From positions 17,430,011-17,494,010 of the forward strand of contig CM039467.1 of NCBI GenBank assembly GCA_022414725.1: a stretch of DNA of 64,000 nt, read 5' to 3'. Every line of letters starts with the position of its first letter. Within the stretch, counting starts at the first letter, position 1. Made by a program: the position numbers and the translations under genes. The notes under the pieces were generated by a model. The model saw only the letters and a program-made list of their open reading frames with translations, was not told the origin of the DNA and did no database searches. Origin of the DNA: Microglena sp. YARC. Lineage: Eukaryota; Chlorophyta; Chlorophyceae; Chlamydomonadales; Chlamydomonadaceae. Below are positions 51,821-61,394 of the stretch, one piece after another.

Positions 51821-54174
51821 TCAACAACACGCATCCCTGCAAAATGGAAGCGGTCTCCCTTGACCCAACAGTTCCATGCAGTGCAGCCTTGCGATTGTGA
51901 GAGCAGAGGAGCGGTCCCGGTCCGAGTAAGTGCTGGTTTCTGGAGAGAATCGCAGTCCTCGTACCTCAGGGTACCGCTTGATCGAGTTGTTGTCGACAAG
52001 AGAGGGGGCTAAGCCACCCCTCCTGTGTTTTTTCTTGGATTTGTTTACGTGTGCAGTACACCCTCACCGCCAACTGGTCGCGATAAGAGACATTTGGAGT
52101 CTCCTTCAATGGGGTGTGACCCAACAACTCGTAACCTAGACGAATCTGCCCTTCCGTGGTTATTTGGACACTTGGAATTTTGTAAACACATTCCTTCTTG
52201 GCACCGGTTTCCCAAGACATGAGAGTCGTCTTGAACTCATCTGTCACATGAACCTCCTCTTTGAAGAGGCGCTTGCAGGAAGCGAACATAGATCCCGTAG
52301 GCACAGCTACCTCTCCTGGTCCGGTAGCCTTCAGAGTCGTGATTGCAGAACCATATGCTACGCGAACCCTCAGGTCAGGATGATCCAACTTCATGTTGCG
52401 CTTGATCCCTGCCCAAAATGAGTCCATAGCCTTGCGCTTACCAATGTACCTCTGAAAGTTGTCTCTGGATTCTCTGCGAAGGAGTGCCATCCTCCACCAC
52501 TCGTCGGAAAACGTAGCGTAATTTTTCAAGTAAAGCCGAGATATCATCTGTCCTGGATGTACTCAACGCTGCTCCATTTTCACGAAGAGACTCCCATCTA
52601 GGAATCATGTCTGAGAAACGTTTTTTCTTGCTGTTTTTTCTGTTTCTTGATACCAGACTTGTGATAAAAAGCTCCGCGTGTAAGCTTCCATGTCTTGCTT
52701 TTGTCGTCTGCCAGATACGTGACTGTAGCGATGTTGCTCCTACCAGGATCCACACCCAGAACGACGATACCCATATCGGGCAATGTCGTTTTGAGTTTAT
52801 GGTCATACTGTTCTGAGACGCTCATACCTTCATCGTCACGAGACCTCTTACTTGTCTTCTTCAGATCGGATACACGAACCTGTACTGTCTTGCTGTACTG
52901 CATGCTCAATGAGACTCCGTCAGTACAGATGCTACAAATCGAACACCCACCCCGTCTTGACAGGTGGTTTCTTGAAGAAGGAACCTGCGACTTTTTTTCG
53001 GGCGTTCACGAGCGTGTCATACCTACCCTTTGCATGTATGTACTCGTCAGTATCCTTGATATCATTAACGTCAGCATCGTACTTCTGTTGGGCCAACTTG
53101 TATGCCTCCCATTCACCAGGACCACATGATTTTTTTCTTCTTAACTGCAGGCTTCAGAGGCAACATGAAGCGGTCGGGATCCTTTACATCTTTCCACTTT
53201 GAAAGCTCGACGATGTTTGGGTCTTTGGGGAACACGTGCCTGAATAGGTTCACGAGGGTCTTCATGTCAAGGCGGACATGCGCCCGTTGGACATTAAAGA
53301 TGGGCATCAACCGGATATGACGTGCACCAATAGCCTCCAACCGTGTCTGCATCCAATAATTGAAACGGACCATGGTCGGGAAGTCCATGTCTTTGCCATA
53401 GTCATCATAAAGTCGACTTCCATCTGGAACTTTCAGCCTGACTCGAACTTCACGGACATACTCCTGAACAGACTCTGGCCAAGATTCCATCTCCTGTATT
53501 TCTTGTTGGATAACCCTCATCACGTCGTACACACGGATGGTCTTCGGAGCTTTCAGTGCATTCAAAGTAGCCTTAGTGAGGCGTGTCAGACGAGGTACCA
53601 AAGGAACCCATGCGTTGTTCGACACGACAGTGCTCAATGTGTGACCGGCATAGTTCAAAACCTGGTCGAAATAGATAGGGTAGGAGTTGATGTAGTCAGG
53701 GTCATCGCTACCAAGCACCTTTCCGATTACGTCTTTCACGGATTCGTATGATATTCTACTCTCTTCATCTGGGAAGACACCGTCAACTCCGATCCTTAGC
53801 CAATCCTTCCAGTAGGTATCCTTCATATCGTACATATTAGGAATCGGCAGGTCGCCCTCCATGAGCCTCGTGACATGGAAAGTCAGCACCAGACTGGAAC
53901 GCCGCAACATGCGGCTCACCACATTGACGAGCTGATCCACATGCTCCCTAAACTTACCGAATTCTTCATCGTCAAGACTCATTGCCTTCTTCAGGGCGCA
54001 TTTCACTACACACATCTTTTCCACCGTCTTGTATTCTGGAGGGGGTCTGGCGATGAGACCATTGTCTTTGCATAAACGGACAATATCGTCCTTCTTGTCC
54101 TTTGATGAGTATGCTACTTCGGCCAATTTTAGTAGCTCCTTCAATTTCGCGACTGTCGGAGGTTTCGTTGCCAT
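51821..54174 (-). pseudogene. Fanzor (TnpB-like RNA-guided nuclease family) copy A, multiple frameshifts
   Basis: Fanzors are eukaryotic and viral relatives of the transposon nuclease TnpB (RuvC fold, RNA-guided in characterised members). From MATKPPTVAKLKELLKL at 54174 (SAP-like start), through VDQLVNVVSRMLRRSSL, it runs to the RuvC core: VVLGVDPGRSN (first Asp), VTDEFKTTL (Glu) and YSDRDRSSALTIARL (last Asp), stop at 51821. Frames break near 53125 (A-run), 52965 (T-run), 52632 (A-run), about 52530 and about 51975. The cysteines expected near the DEF and GLRF segments are missing: SWETG and FSPET stand there. The neighbour R2 element at 51711-51774 and the 5' flank are shared with copy B. 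Confidence 0.85.
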
Positions 54175-54311
54175 CTTACATAATTTATACATCACAGAAC
54201 TCTTTATACAAACATCACATACGTGTTCCATACGTGGTCAAAACAACCCATAATGATTTTATCAGTGAGGTTGCTGAATGCTAAGGAAATCATATCAGAC
54301 ACGTGCGTCTT

Positions 54312-54560
54312 TGCAGGACCCAGTGCACATAATACTCCGTGCAACACACTATATTGCAAAGTGTCGATCATTGGACTTTTTCTTCCGTTTGGTCGATATG
54401 TCTCTACACTCGGTGGACGAACAAAATGAATCAACGTCTCCCCATTTTTTTGGCCTGAACAAATGCATTGCACCACGTGGGGGGCGAATTCTGGTTTGTT
54501 CGGCGCATTGAATGAGTCGCAGTTGGACAGAGAGAGAGATTCGCGTGTGTAAGGCTGTGT
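54312..54560. repeat. 245-bp direct repeat, copy 2
   Basis: Matches 48767-49012. It starts about 20 bp after the end of the 5' flank shared by the two Fanzor copies. Confidence 0.9.
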
Positions 54561-54787
54561 GAGGCATGCGTCGTGACATCCGCCACCGTGCGTGCGTTAT
54601 CCGATCATGTTTCCTCCGTTCGCCTATCACTCTTGCTTGTGCACCCAGTAGTGTGTCTCATGCTTGATATGAACTGCGCGTTATCCAAACGTCTCCATGT
54701 TTTACCAAGACGACCCCCATGGGGCGTGCTGGTGAGTGCTGGGGTGAAAAAAAAAACGTTTGTAATAAACAACATACATCCGTCGCC

Positions 54788-55307
54788 ATGCTTACGGATC
54801 GTCAGAAAGACACTCTCACGATTCTATCTTTTGGTATTGTAAGCATCATATTAATTGTCAATATAGGAAATGCTCTGTTTTATCGCACGAATTGGAGCAA
54901 TCACACACGAAGAAATCAAAACATAACAAATAATCAACCTAACCACACTTGCCAAGCCATAGATCCCGTAAGTGAACCAGAATACAACATGAGGGAAATA
55001 GCAAAACAGTCAATTCTGCTTGAGGAACATCTACTCGTCAGAGACAAATACTGCGCAGACTGTATCAAGAAAACATTTCCTACACTGCATTGGTCTTGCT
55101 GAAGAAGCGGCGATGCTGGTGTGTGGGAAAAAGCAAGGGAACCATTTACCATACTTAAACGAAGCAGGACCGTTTTACAAAGCCAAATTCAATGAATGGC
55201 TAAAAAAATGCCCCATGTGGACTCAGGAAAGCGCGAACACGAGAGTGAAGATTGCAGGAGAAATAAGGGATTTCAGGAAAGCTATAGTGAACGTGTACGC
55301 ATCATGA
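54788..55307 (+). CDS. Membrane protein with CxxC / DCIxKHF motif, one frameshift
   Basis: Starts MLTDRQKDTLTIL; residues 12-32 form a membrane helix (LSFGIVSIILIVNIGNALF), followed by an Asn-rich linker and then MREIAKQSILLEEHLL, RDKYCADCIKKHF (after an indel near 55072) and LHCIGLAEEAAMLV. The motif block RE...LLE.HL....CxDCIxKHFL is one I associate with a protein family found in many giant viruses; the two Cys and His may bind a metal. The function is unknown. Stop at 55307 (IVNVYAS). Confidence 0.65.
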
Positions 55308-55334
55308 GCGTGATTTTTTCAAGAACCTGTCCAG

Positions 55335-55530
55335 CTCGAAGCGGTTTCATTTTAGTATTTCGATGTCTGATCGCACACTCGAGGTTGGCTTACCTCTCGA
55401 ATCGATGAGAGTGCTGTCTATGTAACCGCCACCGCTTGCTAAGACGAGCAGTTCCTCTGTCAAAAGAAACAATATGTTATTTGTTATTGAACAATAAAGG
55501 TTTCATTTTAGTATTCCGTCAAGTGTAGCA
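55335..55530 (+). repeat. Two partial R2 elements
   Basis: GAAGCGGTTTCATTTTAGTA at 55339-55358 and GTTTCATTTTAGTATTCCG at 55499-55518, the second followed by TCAAGTGTAG. They are about 160 bp apart with no gene between. Confidence 0.75.
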
Positions 55531-55795
55531 TCAATCTGATATTCAGTGGTAGTAAGCAACCGCACATCCACATTGTGCAATTTGAGTGACAGGATGACAA
55601 CACGCCTTCTCTGCCAGCGTTGCAGAGGCCGCAGTTGACGCAATCAGTTCTAATACCATCATGAACTTAGAACACTTTATGCACCTGAAAACAGCGAAAC
55701 GAATCTCACACGAATCTCTCTCTATCGAACTTCGACTCATTCGATGCGCCGAACGAAAAACCAGAATTCGCCCCCAGTACAGACAGCAGATAATC

Positions 55796-56284
55796 TCAAG
55801 GCGGGGTGATGTTTCCATCGCCGTAGAAATGCATACCCGGGTTGTGCGGAAACCTAGCGGCCTCCAGATAGTTGGTCTTGGCTGCATCCTGTACAGCTTG
55901 GGCTGACATGACATTGGAGTGAGATGCCAGATGGTCTATCCTGGCTGCATCCTGTACAGCTTGGGCTGACATGACATTGGAGTGAGATGCCAGATGGTCT
56001 ATCGTGGCTGCATCCTGTACAGCTTGGGCTGACATGACATTGGAGTGAGATGCCAGATGGTCTATCGTGGCTGCATCCTGTACAGCTTGGGCTGACATGA
56101 CAACGACCTGGGCCTCCACTTCTTTTTTTCGCCTTATCCAGTCTTTCCAAGTAAGCGATGCTATCACCTGCACAGGTTGGAATGTGAGCAAGATGGCGGG
56201 GACATTTATTGGAATATGGTTGGCAAGGGATTCCGTATTTACGTCGAGTGCAGTCCATGTAATTCGCTCACAATTTATGTACAC
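55796..56284 (-). CDS. Protein with four 21-residue repeats
   Basis: 162 aa starting MYINCERITWTALDV. An N-terminal domain is followed by four units of 21 residues (VMSAQAVQDAATIDHLASHS; 63 bp, 55900-56105) and a short tail ending GDGNITPP. The units are helical and almost identical as DNA. No family recognised. The region 55531-55795 includes an inverted scrap of the 245-bp repeat and no gene. Confidence 0.6.
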   Translation of the reverse strand: MYINCERITWTALDVNTESLANHIPINVPAILLTFQPVQVIASLTWKDWIRRKKEVEAQVVVMSAQAVQDAATIDHLASHSNVMSAQAVQDAATIDHLASHSNVMSAQAVQDAARIDHLASHSNVMSAQAVQDAAKTNYLEAARFPHNPGMHFYGDGNITPP

Positions 56285-56350
56285 TAAATCACAATTTATG
56301 ACTGTAGAAGTCGCCCGCTCTTATACAGTTGCGTGACCAGCACCAGCGCA

Positions 56351-57646
56351 TCAGCATTGTTTATAACAAATCCCCCAGCTTATGAATTCTTTCAAGAGTC
56401 TGCGTCGGCACACAACATAACTCGGGTTTGTATTCACGTGTCTCCATGTTTCCTGAATAGTCGCTGCGGCTCTGCGTCTTCGCACTAAACGGCACGCGTC
56501 TTGGACGGATACCAACATGTTGCGGTTTCTACTCAATAAATGCCAGTCCCATGGTTTGTCCGGGTTACTCGAGACAATGTCCCAAGTGGCTACTCCGGGA
56601 TTCGCACTCAATCCAAGCCAGTTCCACGGCTTGTCCGGGTTACTCGAGACAATATCCCAGGTGGCTACACTGGGGTTTGTGCTCAAATAATACCAATCCC
56701 ATGGTTTGTCCATGTTACTCGACACGATGTCCCATGTGGCTACACTGGGGGGTGTGCTCAACCAATACCAATCCCATGGTTTGTCCGGGTTACTCGAGAC
56801 AATATCCAGGGTGGCTACCCCGGGATTCGCACTCAATCCACACCAATCCCACGGCTTGTCCGGGTTCGTCACGACAATATCCCAGGTGGCTACACTGGGG
56901 TTTGTGCTCAAATAATACCAATCCCACGGCTTGTCCGGGTTCGTCACGACAATATCCAATGTGACTACTCCGGGATTCGCACTCAATCCACGCCAGTTCC
57001 ACGGCTTGTCCAGGTTACTAGACACGATGTCCCATGTGACATTGGGGTTTGTGCTCAACCAATACCAATCCCATGGTTTGTCCAGGTTACTCGACACGAT
57101 TTCCCATGTGGCTATGGTGTTTGTGCTCAATCCACTCCAATACCATGGTTTGTCCAGGTTACTCGAGACGATGTCCCAAGTGGCTACTCCGGGATTCGCA
57201 CTCAATCCACGTCAATTCCATGGTTTGTCCAGGTTACTCGATACAATGTCCCATGAGATGACACTGGTGTTTGCGCTCAACCAATACCAACTCAATGGTT
57301 TCTCCAGGTTACTCGACACGATGTCCCACGAAATACTCGCGTTTGAGCTCAATCCACTCCAGTCCCATGGTTTGTCCGGGTTACTCGACACGATGTCCCA
57401 CGTGACGACACTGGCGTTTGTGCTCAACCAATACCAATCCCATGGTTTGTCTGGGTTACTCGACACGATGTCCCACGTGACGACACTGGGGTTTAAGCAC
57501 AAATTACTCCAATCCCACGGTTTGTCTGGGTTACTCGACACGACGTCCCATGTCAGGTATGGATTATCACTCAATTGACCCCAATCCCATTTGCATTCTC
57601 CGGCTTTTACTCGATCCAGTATGTGACTAATTTCGATGTCGAGCAT
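56351..57646 (-). CDS. Trp-rich (WDIVSSNPDKPW) repeat protein with IQ-like tail, one in-frame stop
   Basis: ATG at 57646 (MLDIEISHILDRVKAGE) lies 22 bp after an R1 motif; an upstream GTG at 57661 is also in frame. It carries about 14 units of 24 residues, WDIVSSNPDKPWDWYWLS type. At 57212-57214 a TGA stands in place of the TGG codon used in the other units (KPWN-stop-RGLS), so the gene is interrupted by a single base change with no frameshift. The C-terminal part has a RRRRAAATIQETWRHVN IQ-like helix and ends at 56351 (ISWGICYKQC). The repeat is one I associate with giant viruses; its function is not known to me. A degenerate relative is at 38790-40286. Confidence 0.8.
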
Positions 57647-57667
57647 TATATAAATTCTCACGGTTGT

Positions 57668-57696
57668 GTTGTTCTCAAATAAAGTAAAGTGGGACC
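57668..57696 (-). promoter_or_regulatory. R1 motif, candidate promoter of the Trp-rich repeat gene
   Basis: Minus strand: GGTCCCACTTTACTTTATTT then GAGAACAACAC, with a 5-base insertion relative to 8726-8750, 22 bp before ATG 57646. Confidence 0.55.
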
Positions 57697-57708
57697 ATTC
57701 TTTTACAT

Positions 57709-57900
57709 TACAGTCGACGGAATACTAAAATGAAACCGCTTCGTGTACGGTGTAACCTAAATGTGTAGAAATCCACGGGGTAGTGGAACACCAATACGAT
57801 TGTGAATCAACAAATTGCAAGATGTTAACGAGAATATCCATTGAAGGACCAGCCGCACTTAAGCGATCGCCTCTTCCCCGGTACCGTGGCCCAAAAGAAC
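57709..57900 (-). repeat. Long R2 repeat, internally deleted
   Basis: R2 core at 57709-57755, then the F-box-like fragment (AATACGATTGTGAATCAACA, AAGATGTTAACGAGAATATC), deleted relative to 25395-25680, ending in CACTTAAGCGATCGCCTCTT. Confidence 0.8.
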
Positions 57901-58038
57901 ACGGGGTCTTGATCGTGCTGAGTTTTTCCGTTGAAATATTCGCATGTCTTGAAGCGTTCTTTGGCCTCCTTCAGCAGAAATGCGCTGTCCGGGCCGTTCA
58001 CATTTCCAAAATAATTTTGAGCATGCAGGGAAGGGAGG

Positions 58039-58312
58039 ATGAGTGACTTTGATAATCGTTTGCAGCAGCTTGAGGCGGACTACAAAGTGTTGTTCGAGGA
58101 ACAGGCAAAACCAGCGTCAGGAGATCCAGCGCCTGGACAAGGAGATCCAAGCAGTGCGGGATGCCACGTCCACCCAGATCGAGCGTGAGTTGGAAAGGGC
58201 ATGGGCCGAGGCGTACCATGAACTGCAAGGGATGTTGACCGATGCTCAGTTGACCCAAGTTAAACTGGCAACATTCGGCATGCACAAACTCACACCCCAT
58301 CTTGCTTGTTGA
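58039..58312 (+). CDS. Small coiled-coil protein, one frameshift
   Basis: ATG at 58039 (MSDFDNRLQQLEADYKV); an indel near 58110 leads to the frame RQEIQRLDKEIQAVRDA, then ELERAWAEAYHELQGML, ending KLTPHLAC. Heptad pattern almost throughout. No family recognised. Confidence 0.5.
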
Positions 58313-58334
58313 AAATCCTTGCTTGCCATCTCAT

Positions 58335-58442
58335 GGAGCAGCCTCCTGAACGACTAGCTAGCGTGAGACATCAGATCACAAATCCGCTCCATACCATGTT
58401 TCGCAACCAGTCAAAATCGGCCGGGAGGCAGGAACGCCCATT
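58335..58442. mobile_element. R3 MITE, one end
   Basis: GCCTCCTGAACGACTAGC to CGGGAGGCAGGAACGCCCAT; the opposite end is missing. Confidence 0.75.
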
Positions 58443-58539
58443 CATTGTCAAAGCTTTGCATGGGGGGAGTTCATGAATTTGCTTGGTGTGTTTGCCTTGC
58501 CATAAAAATAATGAGAGCGGTAGGTAATATACCTGAAAA

Positions 58540-59233
58540 ATGCATACGTATTACGTTCGTGCTATATGCACGTTGCAATATGATCAATTGATAGATTGGT
58601 TTCGATCGCATCCTAAAAACATATGCTGGCCTCAGCAGATGATGGACTGGGGTGATGTGTTTCCAGATCTGTACGATGTTCTAGACATTGATGAGGGTGC
58701 TGTTGATCAAGAAATTCTGAGGGCGTTTCGCATTCAAGTGGTCAGGGTTCATCCCGACAAGCTAGGTCCTTTGGCATCTGAAGATGAACAAACAGCAGCT
58801 GCCCTCCGCACACGAGTTATTCTGCAAGCGAAGAACGTGTTGATGAACACCGAAAGCCGCAAGGAATATGACAGTGAGCGGCGAATGAGAAGGCAAGGGG
58901 ATCAGCAATCCAAGTCTGGTTTTAGTGCGCCGGAGGAGGCATCTGCTGGGCATGGCGCATGTTTGGGAGGTCTGGGCCAATGTTGTTGTAGAAGGGTTTG
59001 CCAAGCAGTTTGAGGCAGGAGCTCGAGGAGAGCGAGTGGTGCAGCTTTTGGAAACGATTCTGCTGCCAGCCATAGGGGTGGGCTTGGGTGGGGAGAGAGG
59101 CTTCAAGCTAGGGCTGACACTGTCTACTGTTTTCAATACCGGATGTATTTCTGTGGTCGTGAAGGCGCTCTCTGCCGAGGACCAAAAGTTGTTTTTCCAG
59201 GCTCTGGAAGTGTTGTGTACCAAAATGCCTTGA
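58540..59233 (+). CDS. J-domain (DnaJ-like) protein with C-terminal extension, one frameshift
   Basis: Starts MHTYYVRAICTLQYDQL. Residues about 46-110 form a J-domain: DLYDVLDIDEGAVDQEILRAF, the HPD motif in VRVHPDKLG, and AKNVLMNTESRKEYDSE. J-domains stimulate Hsp70 ATPases. An indel near 58945 breaks the frame; the second frame (AHVWEVWANVVVEGFAKQF, then LSAEDQKLFFQALEVL, stop 59233) looks like a genuine helical continuation. The gene does not have the Cys-rich domain of full DnaJ. It would act with the host Hsp70, an inference from the family. Confidence 0.75.
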
Positions 59234-59254
59234 GTAATACAGTTGTTGAGAAAA

Positions 59255-59506
59255 GTCCGCAGCTGAATTCCCCTGCCCCACTCCGTGGGGTCCCGCGATT
59301 CCTCTTTCATACTTGCCATTTCCCGACATATTTGAGAATTCCCACTTTATTTCAGAACAACATAAAGGAGTTTCTTCATTGATCTAATAATAATTTTGAC
59401 GTGAACTGTCAAAATGTTGCAAGAAGAATATGAAAGAGAATTACGTGTGTTGGTGGGAAAAAACATCGACCCCCGTCCGAAGCCTGGTAGGTTCCATCAC
59501 CAATGA
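59255..59506 (+). CDS. R5 (inverted), R1 motif, then a 30-aa ORF
   Basis: The stretch 59255-59312 is an inverted R5 repeat (CAGCTGAATTCCCCTGCCCC). R1 follows at 59336-59363 (TTCCCACTTTATTTCAGAAC). ATG 59414 opens a 30-codon ORF starting MLQEEYERELRVLVG and ending PKPGRFHHQ (stop 59506). It could be a first exon or a small peptide; coding is uncertain. Confidence 0.35.
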
Positions 59507-59741
59507 CTTAACTGTAACATGGTTTAGCTTTGAAATGGAAAATACTCGAAATTCTTGGGTATGACGTCCAGGTCATTCATGCCTGCGAGTATGGTTGCGG
59601 TAGAGTTTCCCCTGCCCACTTTCGTCAATCACCCGCCCCTCTCTCCCCATCCGTGTTCATGTGGTTCAGCCTCTGTTAAGTTCACCACCCATGTCATGCA
59701 TTCCTTTGTGTGTGTGTGTCAGTCAGTCAGTCTCTCTGTGA

Positions 59742-59942
59742 CTCGAGGAGTCGGAACCATCCCAGCAAGTGAAGAACTACTACATCGATGTAAAACGCGA
59801 AGATGCAATTGCTGGATTGAATGGCCTGTTCGGAGTGTCACGCGAGGACTCAGGTGCACGCCTGGTGGAGTACATGCCATACCATGACCAACCAGGTCCC
59901 TCTCATCTGAACATGGCCACCAGCAAGCAAATATTTGGATGA
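59742..59942 (+). CDS. Protein-like frame without a start
   Basis: The frame reads ESEPSQQVKNYYIDVK, then REDAIAGLNGLFGVSRED and ARLVEYMPYHDQPGPSH, stop at 59942. Its composition is convincing for a protein end, but no ATG lies near and a TGA precedes it. It may be the end of a broken gene or a spliced exon following the pyrimidine-rich tract at 59700-59735. No family recognised. Confidence 0.3.
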   Translation, partial: LEESEPSQQVKNYYIDVKREDAIAGLNGLFGVSREDSGARLVEYMPYHDQPGPSHLNMATSKQIFG

Positions 59943-60082
59943 CATGGGGGCGCTCGTGAATGGAAGGAATAGAGAGAGAGGGAACGTTACATACTCAGCA
60001 AAACAATGCCGAGACCTGTATTGATCAAAGTTGTTTACACTCGTTTTTATTAAAACAATTGTTTAGTTGCTAATCTGTCATC

Positions 60083-60178
60083 GGGGTTGTAGCTCAGTGG
60101 TAGAGCGTGAGGTTAAGCCAATTTTCTTCATTCCTTGATCATGTCGCCCACTGATTGGTTCGAATCTCGGTACCTCCA
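60083..60178 (+). tRNA. tRNA-like sequence, tRNA-Ala-like boxes with a replaced centre
   Basis: GGGGTTGTAGCTCAGTGG then TAGAGCG gives a good 5' acceptor strand and D arm (A box), and GGTTCGAATCTCGGTACC then TCCA gives a B box and 3' acceptor. The acceptor pairs at five or six of seven positions. Between them, 50 bp do not fold into a standard anticodon arm and T stem; reading AAG as an anticodon needs an intron. Either an intron-bearing or decayed tRNA, or a tRNA-derived SINE head. Confidence 0.35.
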
Positions 60179-60204
60179 GTGTTTTTCCAAAGTTCCACCT
60201 TCAG

Positions 60205-60780
60205 TTAATCAATTTCCTGGCTTCGGATATCTTGACTGAAGACGCGTCCACCGTGATCCACAGCTGTCACGATCATACGACGAATTGTCACAGATCCAAG
60301 TGTTGTTCCGTCTTTCATGTCAATGTTGATGAGATGCGGTATCCATGACGAAAGTCTACTCGCGCACATAATGGCCTGCTGTATGGCTTTCAACACCTTG
60401 GCATTTCCAGTTTTGGCATGGGCTTTGAGGATTTTCGTCTCCACCACGAAAAGTGTGTTGATAGCATGTGAGAATACAAGGGCGTCCCCGTTGGCGCGCT
60501 TGAAGCAGCCGTCATCGAAGACGTACTCCACAGCGACGAGGAACAAACGTGACGATGGGGATGTGTGGTGTTTTTGTTTAATTAAGTGGCGCAATGCGTT
60601 ATACTCCAAGACGCGTGGATCGCCGGAAGTAGCCGATGACGTCCGCAGTGCATTGAGACGGCTGACATTCCGGCAGTGGAGGCGATCAAGAAACTTTGAT
60701 GTGTCGAGACTGTCCATGTCCAGCGCCCTTCCTAGTTGGCGGACTGGATTTGAAATGGGCTGACAAGGTTGTGGCGGCAT
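60205..60780 (-). CDS. Putative PD-(D/E)XK-like nuclease, intact copy
   Basis: 191 aa starting MPPQPCQPISNPVRQL. In the middle, VEYVFDDGCFKRANGDALVF is followed by NTLFVVETKIL and QQAIMCASR, the order D...(E)xK...Q seen in PD-(D/E)XK nucleases: Asp in GDALVF, ETK, then a helix with Gln. The rest (LIKQKHHTSPSSRLFLVA, MKDGTTLGSVTIRRMIVTA) fits strands and helices. The family assignment is an inference from this short pattern. A decayed paralogue sits at 9396-9991. The stop is 26 bp from the tRNA-like sequence. Confidence 0.55.
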   Translation of the reverse strand: MPPQPCQPISNPVRQLGRALDMDSLDTSKFLDRLHCRNVSRLNALRTSSATSGDPRVLEYNALRHLIKQKHHTSPSSRLFLVAVEYVFDDGCFKRANGDALVFSHAINTLFVVETKILKAHAKTGNAKVLKAIQQAIMCASRLSSWIPHLINIDMKDGTTLGSVTIRRMIVTAVDHGGRVFSQDIRSQEID

Positions 60781-61282
60781 CGCGTCGATGAAGACTCTTT
60801 TCTTCGCGCATACGTGGATGTGGCAATGACTCCAATCTCAAAAGAAGGCTTTACATATCCGTCTGTGTGGCGTGTTGAAAGAGCGAGAGAGCGAGATAGA
60901 AAGATAGAGAGAGAGAAAGAGAGAGAGAGAGAGAGGGATAGATATTCGCGTGTGTATGTATTTTGCGTTATTTGTAGATGGAAGAAAGGAAAGAGTAGGG
61001 TGGTGTGCGAATGACGAGCTAGTGAAGAGCTAGTGATGAGGAGAATAATAGAAAAATATGCATTCTCGGGGCGAGGAGGGTCTTTTATGATGCCCGGCTA
61101 TCGTACCTCCAGCAATACACAAGGATTGGGCATGCCTATAAATTCGACAGTGTTCCGCATCTTGCGTGTGTCCTCCGATACATTGGACAGTGTTCCGCCG
61201 TTTGCGATGACTTGACGCAGGCGTTCCGAATGAATCCGGTATTTGAGTATTTTCCCTTACAAGTCTGATGCTTGATGTGAAC
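60781..61282. other. Spacer with GA-rich microsatellite and short repeats
   Basis: 60883-60945 is a GAGAGA-rich tract. 61140-61205 has two GACAGTGTTCCGC phrases, also found at 46300-46315 and, inverted, at 2155-2175. No gene supported. Confidence 0.6.
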
Positions 61283-61350
61283 TGTGGGCTCCCCTCCGGT
61301 CGCCCCCGGTCGCTCCGCTGGGGGGAAGAGGTGAAAGGGGCTCTGCCGCT
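61283..61350 (-). repeat. R4 GC-rich repeat, inverted
   Basis: GGGCTCCCCTCCGGTCGCCC then CCGGTCGCTCCGCTGG and GAGGTGAAAGGGGC. Confidence 0.85.
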
Positions 61351-61394
61351 TGTTTATACAGCCCGCAATTCTGCGGCGTTTACGGATATGTCAC

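Noticed and set aside
56540..57578. Plus-strand ORFs of 137-238 codons opposite the Trp-rich repeat gene
   Set aside because: Antisense shadows; the minus frame has the start, the R1 motif and the IQ-like tail.
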